This document shows, one piece after another, positions 7,098-12,979 of a stretch of DNA of 12,979 nt; the stretch's first letter is position 1, and the number at the start of each line of letters is the position of its first letter. This stretch comes from Zeimonas sp041678445 (GTDB lineage Bacteria; Pseudomonadota; Gammaproteobacteria; Burkholderiales; Burkholderiaceae_E): NCBI GenBank assembly GCA_041678445.1, contig JBAYOD010000077.1:1-12979 (forward strand). Direction: 5' to 3'. The notes beneath the pieces are model-generated. The model saw nothing but the letters and a program-made list of their open reading frames with translations. It made no database searches and had not been told where the DNA came from. Made by a program: the position numbers and the translations under genes.

Positions 7098-7134
7098 AAA
7101 AAGGCCTGAGTCCGGCATCCCGGACCCAGGCCTT
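7098..7134 (-). terminator. Intrinsic terminator of groESL
   Basis: Bases 7101-7115 and 7120-7134 form a 15-bp stem with one A-C mismatch and a 4-base loop. On the minus strand the stem runs into five T residues (7102-7098), so it should stop transcripts from groEL. Read from the lipoprotein side it has no T run, but it could still slow or process that convergent transcript. Confidence 0.85.
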
Positions 7135-7142
7135 CGGGTGGT

Positions 7143-7193
7143 GGCCGGCCCGGGTTTCCCGGGCCAGGCCGACCGTCGGCGATTGCCGGACGG
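7143..7193. repeat. Two further hairpins after groEL
   Basis: GGCCCGGG (7147-7154) and CCCGGGCC (7158-7165) pair around TTT, extended by GGCC/GGCC across a one-base bulge. CCGTC-GGC (7173-7180) pairs with GCC-G-GACGG (7185-7193) around GATT with one bulged G. Both lie between the groEL stop and its T-tract terminator and would be in the 3' untranslated region of the groESL mRNA. Confidence 0.6.
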
Positions 7194-7196
7194 GGA

Positions 7197-8846
<1,650 letters not shown>

Positions 8847-8875
8847 CTTCGTCTAACTCCTCGAAATCTCGTTGC

Positions 8876-9163
8876 TTACTCGACCACGGCCATGATGTCT
8901 TCTTCGCGCATCACCAGCAGCTCGTCGCCATCGACCTTGACGGTCTGGCCGCTGTATTTGCCGAACAGGACCTTGTCACCGACTTTCACGGCCAGGGGGC
9001 GGACTTTGCCGTCATCGCCGACCTTGCCATCACCAACGGCGAGGATCTCGCCCTGATCCGGCTTCTCGGCGGCGTTGTCCGGGATCACGATGCCCGAGGA
9101 GGTCTTGCGCTCGTTGTCCAGGCGCTTGATGATCACCCGATCATGCAAAGGACGCAGTTTCAT
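8876..9163 (-). CDS. groES: 10 kDa co-chaperonin GroES
   Basis: A 95-residue co-chaperonin that caps the GroEL ring. It starts MKLRPLHDRV, has the mobile loop that contacts GroEL (SSGIVIPD, about 22-29), and ends with the expected beta-strand segment. The ATG at 9163-9161 is chosen because the protein aligns from there at family length and GGAG lies nine bases upstream; the 24 codons that stay open farther upstream look like leader sequence. It is the first gene of the groESL operon with an untranslated leader of roughly 110 bases. Confidence 0.98.
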   Translation of the reverse strand: MKLRPLHDRVIIKRLDNERKTSSGIVIPDNAAEKPDQGEILAVGDGKVGDDGKVRPLAVKVGDKVLFGKYSGQTVKVDGDELLVMREEDIMAVVE

Positions 9164-9207
9164 GCGATTTGGCTCCGGTTTGGGTAAAAAGCGAACAGAT
9201 GAAACCA

Positions 9208-9230
9208 GAAGGCCGGATGTTCCGGCCTTC
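9208..9230 (-). promoter_or_regulatory. Hairpin in the groESL mRNA leader
   Basis: GAAGGCCGG, five loop bases and CCGGCCTTC form a perfect 9-bp stem midway between the predicted transcription start and the groES start codon. T-rich sequence lies downstream (CTTTTT at 9191-9186 on the minus strand) but not right after the stem, so strong termination is not expected. It may stabilise the mRNA or modulate its expression. Confidence 0.6.
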
Positions 9231-9256
9231 GACATTTCCGTGGAGCAGTGCGATTG

Positions 9257-9283
9257 TTAGCACTCATCTCCAGCGAGTGCTGA
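9257..9283. promoter_or_regulatory. CIRCE operator (HrcA binding site)
   Basis: TTAGCACTC (9257-9265), nine bases, then GAGTGCTGA (9275-9283). This matches the CIRCE consensus TTAGCACTC-N9-GAGTGCTAA with a single mismatch and the correct spacing. It sits over the predicted groESL transcription start and touches the -10 box, where HrcA repressor would block initiation. The hrcA gene is not in the window. Confidence 0.96.
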
Positions 9284-9312
9284 TTCTAGGGGTCTGTGCG
9301 GGATTTTTCAAG
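9283..9312 (-). promoter_or_regulatory. groESL promoter fitting both sigma70 and sigma32
   Basis: Minus strand: TTGAAA (9306-9311), 17-base spacer, TAGAAT (9283-9288), a 5-of-6 match in each box to sigma70. The same bases read as CTTGAAA (9306-9312), 13 bases, CCCCTAGA (9285-9292), close to the heat-shock sigma32 consensus CTTGAAA-N11-16-CCCCATNT. Either way transcription would start inside CIRCE. Confidence 0.8.
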
Positions 9313-9322
9313 TCGCGGCGTG

Positions 9323-9352
9323 CCGGCCGGCCGCCGGACCGGCCGGATCCGG
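9323..9352. repeat. GC-only inverted repeat cluster between groES and the membrane-protein gene
   Basis: CCGGCCGG occurs at 9323-9330 and 9339-9346 and, being self-complementary, can form a hairpin with an 8-base loop. The overlapping CCGGATCCGG (9343-9352) is also palindromic. The block lies just upstream of the groESL -35 box and in the presumed leader or promoter region of the rightward gene. No convincing promoter for that gene is visible between here and 9450. Confidence 0.5.
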
Positions 9353-9449
9353 CCCCGGCCGACCCCCGGCTTGGCGGTATGCTCCCGGGTTTGCCCGGCA
9401 CATGCTGCCCGCCACATCCCGCCTGCCACATCCTGCGATACCGGCTCCG

Positions 9450-10442
9450 ATGCGCTACCTGACCACTTTGCTGCGGCGCAGTCGCCGCCTCTTCTTCGTT
9501 CTGGTGAAGGTCTTGCTGCCGGTGATGATTGCCGTGCAACTGGGCCAACGGATGGGCTGGGTCGACGCGATCGCGAATGCGATCGCACCGGCAATCGGCT
9601 GGCTGGGTTTGCCGCCGGAGGCCGGCATCATCTGGGTGACCAGCGTCTTCGTCGGGGTCTACGGGGCGATCGGCGCCCTGGTCGGTTTCGCGCCGACCCT
9701 GGAAATCAGCACCGGCCAGTTCAGTGCGCTGGCGGCGATGGTTCTGTTTGCCCATGCCCTGCCGGTCGAGCAGGCCATCGTCAGGCAGGCGGGCGCCAGC
9801 TTCTGGGCCACTGCCGGCCTGCGGGTCGGTGCCGCCCTGCTGTATGGCGCGGCCATTACCTGGGTATGCCGGGTTACCGGGGTGCTGGCCGAGCCGCTTT
9901 CGCTGGACTGGCTGACCAGCGCGGGCGGGCAACCCGATGCCGGCTTCCTCGAGTGGCTGGCGAGCACGGCCCTGTCGCTGGGGCTGACCTTCTTCATCAT
10001 CGCCTTCCTGCTGGTGCTGCTCGATTTTCTCGAATGGGTCGGGGCGACACGCCGGATCACGGCGGTGATGGCGCCTGTGCTCCGGGTGTCGGGCTTGCCG
10101 CCCGAGGCCGCGCCGGTGACCACGGTCGGTGTGCTGCTGGGGCTGACCTACGGCGGAGCGCTGATCATCGAGGAGGCCCAGCGCCGGGCCTTCTCGAAGC
10201 GGACCCGCTTCCTGGCGCTGGCCTGGCTGTCGTTGTCGCACGCGCTGATCGAAGATACGCTGTTGCTTCTCGCCCTGGGCGCCAACGTCTGGATCATCCT
10301 GGTCGGCCGCTTGCTGCTGACCATGGCGATCGTGGCGGTGCTGGCCGCCCTGCTGAGAAATCACGACGGCGACCCCGGGTCGCTGGCAAGACCTGATGAC
10401 GACACTGGATCTCTTTCCGGAGCCGGCGCCCGGCGAAGTTGA
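9450..10442 (+). CDS. Polytopic membrane protein with duplicated nucleoside-recognition (Gate) motifs
   Basis: A 330-residue inner-membrane protein, probably of the nucleoside-recognition/Gate family. Hydrophobic segments lie near 13-31, 59-80, 88-104, 122-142, 170-195, 222-242, 255-277 and 279-303. The GLPPEA motif occurs twice, at 53-58 and 215-220, each after an AP(A/V) helix and before a glycine-rich helix (VGVYGAIGALVGF; GVLLGLTYGGALII). This suggests two inverted or repeated Gate halves. The substrate is unknown; related proteins are proposed carriers of nucleosides or ions. The MRYLTTLLRR start is favoured for its positive N terminus; an upstream ATG at 9402 is possible, and neither has a strong ribosome-binding site. 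The 3' end overlaps alkB by 47 bases, and its last 28 or so residues are hydrophilic. Confidence 0.8.
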   Translation: MRYLTTLLRRSRRLFFVLVKVLLPVMIAVQLGQRMGWVDAIANAIAPAIGWLGLPPEAGIIWVTSVFVGVYGAIGALVGFAPTLEISTGQFSALAAMVLFAHALPVEQAIVRQAGASFWATAGLRVGAALLYGAAITWVCRVTGVLAEPLSLDWLTSAGGQPDAGFLEWLASTALSLGLTFFIIAFLLVLLDFLEWVGATRRITAVMAPVLRVSGLPPEAAPVTTVGVLLGLTYGGALIIEEAQRRAFSKRTRFLALAWLSLSHALIEDTLLLLALGANVWIILVGRLLLTMAIVAVLAALLRNHDGDPGSLARPDDDTGSLSGAGARRS

Positions 10443-11046
10443 GCGCATGGGGCCCTGCGCCTTCGTGCTGCGCGGGTTTGCCCTGCCCGCGGTGGCCGGC
10501 TTGCTGCCCGCCGTGGCGGCTATCGAGGCCCGGGCACCGTTCCGGGCCATGATCACGCCAGGCGGTTTCACGATGTCGGTTGCGCTGACCAATTGCGGCG
10601 CGCTGGGCTGGACCTCGGACCGGCGTGGCTATCGCTACAGCCGGGTCGATCCGGACAGTGCCCGGCCGTGGCCGGCCATGCCGGCGGTTTTCAGCGCGCT
10701 GGCGCGCTCGGCGGCGGCCGAGGCCGGCTTCGACGGCTTCGAGCCCGATGCCTGCCTGCTCAACCGCTATCTGCCAGGCGCCCGGCTGTCGCTGCACCAG
10801 GATCGCAACGAGCGGGATTTCGATGCCCCGATCGTGTCGGTCTCGCTGGGCATGACGGCGGTTTTCCTGTTCGGCGGTCATGCGCGTGGCGACAGGGCGG
10901 CGCGGGTGTCGCTTCGCCATGGCGACGTCGCCGTCTGGGGCGGCGAGGATCGCCTGCGCTATCACGGCGTGCTGCCGCTCAAGGGCGAGCCGCACCCGCT
11001 GCTTGGCGGCCAGCGCATCAACTTCACCTTCCGCAAGGCAGGTTGA
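10396..11046 (+). CDS. alkB: DNA/RNA oxidative demethylase AlkB
   Basis: A 216-residue Fe(II)/2-oxoglutarate dioxygenase that reverses 1-methyladenine and 3-methylcytosine damage. The iron ligands are His134 and Asp136 (LSLHQD) and His190 (YHGVLPL). The 2-oxoglutarate-binding arginines are in RINFTFR (207-213). The substrate-lid region MSVALTNCGALGW (60-72) and PWPAMP (91-96) closely follow E. coli AlkB, which has the same length as I recall it. The start lies inside the preceding membrane-protein gene (47-base overlap) with no good ribosome-binding site, so coupled translation is likely. There is no ada gene beside it and no visible Ada-type promoter. Confidence 0.96.
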   Translation: MTTLDLFPEPAPGEVERMGPCAFVLRGFALPAVAGLLPAVAAIEARAPFRAMITPGGFTMSVALTNCGALGWTSDRRGYRYSRVDPDSARPWPAMPAVFSALARSAAAEAGFDGFEPDACLLNRYLPGARLSLHQDRNERDFDAPIVSVSLGMTAVFLFGGHARGDRAARVSLRHGDVAVWGGEDRLRYHGVLPLKGEPHPLLGGQRINFTFRKAG

Positions 11047-11067
11047 CCCCGAACGAAACGAAGCGCC

Positions 11068-11097
11068 AAAAGAAAACGCGCTGCCAGGCAGCGCGTT
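11068..11097 (-). terminator. Intrinsic terminator of the cold-shock gene
   Basis: AACGCGCTGCC (11075-11085) and GGCAGCGCGTT (11087-11097) are perfectly complementary around one base; nine pairs with a 5-base loop are realistic. On the minus strand the stem is followed by TTCTTTT, a good U-rich tract. It lies between convergent alkB and csp. On the plus strand no T run follows, so alkB would use it only weakly. Confidence 0.85.
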
Positions 11098-11155
11098 CTC
11101 AGCGGATCCGCTTGCGGCGGCTGCCTCGTGGGCGCCTGCCGCTACCCGGGCCCGA

Positions 11156-11365
11156 TTACAGCGGCTTGATCGCCGAAGCCTGCAGGCCTTTCGGGCCTTG
11201 CTTCACGGTGAATTCGACGCGCTGGGCTTCCTGCAGCGTCTTGAAGCCGCTGCCCTGGATTTCCGAGAAGTGCGCGAAAAGATCCGCGCTGCCATCGTCG
11301 GGGGCGATGAAGCCGAAGCCCTTCGATTCGTTGAACCACTTGACCGTGCCGGTTGCTCTGCTCAT
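11156..11365 (-). CDS. Cold-shock domain protein (CspA family)
   Basis: A 69-residue single cold-shock domain that binds single-stranded RNA/DNA and acts as an RNA chaperone in the cytosol. RNP1 is seen as KGFGFI (15-20) and RNP2 as LFAHFSEI (29-36, usually VFVHFS), with the aromatic residues that stack on bases. GTVKWFN is at 6-12. The ATG is chosen for GGAG six bases upstream and family length; the longer open frame reads into leader sequence. Whether it is cold-induced or constitutive cannot be told from the protein. A terminator follows, and the leader has a terminator-like hairpin of its own. Confidence 0.96.
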   Translation of the reverse strand: MSRATGTVKWFNESKGFGFIAPDDGSADLFAHFSEIQGSGFKTLQEAQRVEFTVKQGPKGLQASAIKPL

Positions 11366-11380
11366 GTTGCGCTCCATTGA

Positions 11381-11390
11381 TAACGCGTTA
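11381..11390. promoter_or_regulatory. Perfect palindrome TAACGCGTTA in the csp leader
   Basis: A 10-base perfect palindrome lies between the T6 run of the leader hairpin and the Shine-Dalgarno sequence of the cold-shock gene. It could be a protein-binding site or a small RNA stem near the ribosome-binding site. Nothing else defines it. Confidence 0.35.
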
Positions 11391-11393
11391 CTG

Positions 11394-11424
11394 AAAAAAC
11401 GCCGCGGGCTTGGCGCGCCTGCGG
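11394..11424 (-). terminator. Terminator-like hairpin in the csp leader
   Basis: Minus strand: CCGCAGGC (11424-11417), a 7-base loop, GCCCGCGG (11409-11402), then CG and six T residues (11399-11394). The stem has one A-C mismatch. It ends 18 bases before the csp Shine-Dalgarno sequence, so any promoter farther upstream must read through it. It is either an attenuator of csp or the terminator for the hemN operon, whose last gene ends at 11600. Confidence 0.6.
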
Positions 11425-11599
11425 TGGCAAACAAATCAAGAGAGCACAACCAGGTATTCCAGGCCGGGTTACGGCCGCGCTGCACGAAGGCAACGGGTTT
11501 GACACGAGAGAGTGGGGTCTGCTTGAACAAGTATGCGGGCGCGACCTTACCTCACGCCGCGGGGCTTGTCCAGAGAAAGTTCCGAAAAGGGTGCCGGGT

Positions 11600-12130
11600 T
11601 CACTCGGGCTCGACGCCCAGCGCGACCAGGAAGCGCGAAACCATGTTGTAGGTGGCGACCGTGGCGATGAACTCGACCAGCGCCTGGCGGGGCAGCCGGG
11701 CGGCGAGTGCCTCGAAGGCCGTGTCGTCGACCTGCACCGAACGGGTCATCTGGATGGCCACCTGCAGGGCAGCCCGTTCCCGGGCATCGAACAGGCCGGT
11801 GTCGCTGGCGGCGCGCTGTGGATCGCGCAGCGCGTCGACCTGGGCCTGGCTGCCGCCGGCCTCGATGAAGAGCGGTGCGTGATGGATGAACTCGTATTCG
11901 GCACCGTTGAGCACGGCGACCACGCACATCGCCAGTTCGCGCAGGCTGGCGGGCAGCGACAGCCGGGTGCGCACGGCGCCCAGGTGGGCATTCCAGCCGC
12001 GGGCCAGTTCGGGGCTGTGCAGCAGCATCCGGTCGAGGTTGAGCAGGCTGCCGCCGCGCCGGGCGCGTACGGCGTCGACGATTTCCCACGGTTCGGCGAG
12101 ATCGGCGCTGACGTAGGGAATTCTGGCCAT
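11600..12130 (-). CDS. Carboxymuconolactone decarboxylase-like (AhpD-fold) protein
   Basis: A 176-residue all-helical protein of the CMD/AhpD-like superfamily. The core RELAMCVVAVLNGAEYEFIHH (64-84) shows the family's conserved Glu65, a helix with Cys69, and the YExxxH element (Glu80, His84). Only one cysteine is present, so the CxxC redox pair of AhpD peroxidase reductases is missing. It may be a decarboxylase-like or other enzyme of unknown substrate. The ATG has AAGGAG seven bases upstream. It follows hemN by 20 bases on the same strand and is probably its operon partner. True gamma-CMD function is not supported: no aromatic-degradation genes are nearby. Confidence 0.88.
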   Translation of the reverse strand: MARIPYVSADLAEPWEIVDAVRARRGGSLLNLDRMLLHSPELARGWNAHLGAVRTRLSLPASLRELAMCVVAVLNGAEYEFIHHAPLFIEAGGSQAQVDALRDPQRAASDTGLFDARERAALQVAIQMTRSVQVDDTAFEALAARLPRQALVEFIATVATYNMVSRFLVALGVEPE

Positions 12131-12150
12131 CGGGAGACTCCTTGTCGTGT

Positions 12151-12979
12151 TCAGGCGATCCGCGAATAGCCGCCGGCCGGCCGGCCACCCTGGCCGAGGT
12201 AGGCGTCGAACACCATGGCGACCGCCCGCACCAGCAGGCGGCCGCGCGGCAGCACGGTGATCCCGCTGTCGTCGATGGCCACGGCGCCCGCTTCGACCAG
12301 CGGTGCCAGCGCGGCCAGTTCGCGCTCGAAGTGGCGGGGGCCGTCCACGCCCCGGCGCCGCGCGAGCCAGCCCCAGTCGAGGGCGAACCGGCACATCAGC
12401 GACTCGATCGCGTCGCGCCGGATGAAGTCCTCGCGGTTCATCCGGATACCGCGGGCCACCGGCAGGCGGTCGGCGGCAAGGGCATCGTAATAGGCCTGCA
12501 ACGGCTTCTCGTGTTGCGAATAGACATCACCGACCGAGGCGATCGCCGACACGCCCAGCGCGATCAGGTCGCCGCCGGCGTGCGAGGTATAGCCCTGGAA
12601 GTTCCGGTTCAGCCGGCCTTCGCGCTGTGCCACGGCCAGCTCGTCGTCGGTCCTGGCGAAATGATCGAGCCCGAGGTACAGGTAGCCGGCCGCCTCGAAC
12701 ATGCGCACGGCCTCCTCGAACATCCGCGCCTTGTCGGCCGATGCCGGCAGGTCGTCCTCGGAAATCCGGCGCTGCGGCTTGAACACCGTCGGCAGATGGG
12801 CGTAGTGGTACAGCGCGATCCGGTCGGGGCCCGCGGCGATCGTCTGTTCGACCGTGCGCCGGAAACGCTCGGGCGTCTGTTTCGGCAGTCCGTAGATCAG
12901 GTCGACGTTGACCGAGCGAAAGCCCGACTCGCGAGCCGCATCGATCAGGGCGATCGTCAGTTCGGCCGGCTGGATCCGG
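12151..12979 (-). CDS. hemN: Oxygen-independent coproporphyrinogen III oxidase (5'-truncated by the window)
   Basis: The C-terminal 275 residues or so of a radical-SAM enzyme that decarboxylates coproporphyrinogen III to protoporphyrinogen IX without oxygen; the family is about 455-460 residues. The segment VDLIYGLPKQTPERF lies near the window edge, then DRIALYHYAHLPT, then the HemN C-terminal signature NRNFQGYTSHAGGDLIALG with SAIASVGDVYSQ. These match true HemN rather than the HemW-like paralogues, which lack NFQGYT. The start and the radical-SAM cysteine motif lie beyond position 12979. An ATG/GTG-like start at 12786 is internal. The downstream CMD-like gene is likely cotranscribed. Confidence 0.95.
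   Translation of the reverse strand, partial: RIQPAELTIALIDAARESGFRSVNVDLIYGLPKQTPERFRRTVEQTIAAGPDRIALYHYAHLPTVFKPQRRISEDDLPASADKARMFEEAVRMFEAAGYLYLGLDHFARTDDELAVAQREGRLNRNFQGYTSHAGGDLIALGVSAIASVGDVYSQHEKPLQAYYDALAADRLPVARGIRMNREDFIRRDAIESLMCRFALDWGWLARRRGVDGPRHFERELAALAPLVEAGAVAIDDSGITVLPRGRLLVRAVAMVFDAYLGQGGRPAGGYSRIA

Noticed and set aside
9164..9235. 24-residue N-terminal extension of GroES
   Set aside because: GroES homology starts exactly at MKLRPLHDR with its own GGAG site; the extension would include the leader hairpin.
9264..10592. 442-codon minus-strand frame opposite the membrane protein and alkB
   Set aside because: Gln/Arg/Gly-rich shadow translation; the plus-strand genes have real domains, and this frame would also run through the groESL promoter and CIRCE.
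11366..11530. 55-residue N-terminal extension of the cold-shock protein
   Set aside because: The family starts just before GTVKWFN and a strong GGAG site precedes that ATG; the extension would cover the leader hairpin.

Overview
The window reads as a high-GC chromosomal housekeeping segment of a betaproteobacterium. This is inferred from the GroEL/GroES sequences (methionine-glycine GroEL tail), a HrcA-type CIRCE operator on groESL, the miaB-phoH-ybeY cluster and a long type-2 PyrF, all typical of Burkholderiales/Rhodocyclales; the exact genus cannot be read from the sequence. I see no phage, transposon, CRISPR or secretion module, and no clear new multi-gene system. The most interesting signals are regulatory and concern unusual family members.

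Layout, left to right. 1-186: non-coding and very rich in inverted repeats. 187-2271 (-): an EF-G-like translational GTPase paralogue with altered GTPase motifs. 2341-5157 (-): ybeY, a phoH-like ATPase gene and miaB, with overlapping reading frames, read leftward from a tRNA with CAU anticodon at 5201-5277. That tRNA has a recognisable sigma70-type promoter (5375-5403) just past the end of pyrF (5407-6231, -). 6439-7089 (+): an OmpA-family lipoprotein, divergent from pyrF and convergent with groEL. 7197-9163 (-): groES-groEL, driven by a promoter that fits both sigma70 and sigma32 consensus and has a CIRCE operator at its transcription start. 9450-11046 (+): a polytopic membrane protein of the nucleoside-recognition (Gate) type whose 3' end overlaps alkB. 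11156-11365 (-): a cold-shock-domain protein with a terminator-like hairpin in its leader. 11600-12979 (-): a carboxymuconolactone-decarboxylase-like protein gene 20 bases downstream of hemN, which runs off the right edge.

How the genes fit together. Much of the window serves RNA and translation quality: tRNA, MiaB tRNA modification, YbeY rRNA maturation, a PhoH-like ATPase, and an EF-G paralogue where many proteobacteria carry ybeX/corC. Protein folding (GroESL), nucleic-acid repair (AlkB) and an RNA-binding cold-shock protein add a stress-response theme, but these units are transcribed separately and nothing visible ties them into one system. No stretch longer than 300 bases lacks a gene; the longest intergenic stretches (9164-9449, 286 bases; 11366-11599, 234 bases) hold the regulatory elements listed.
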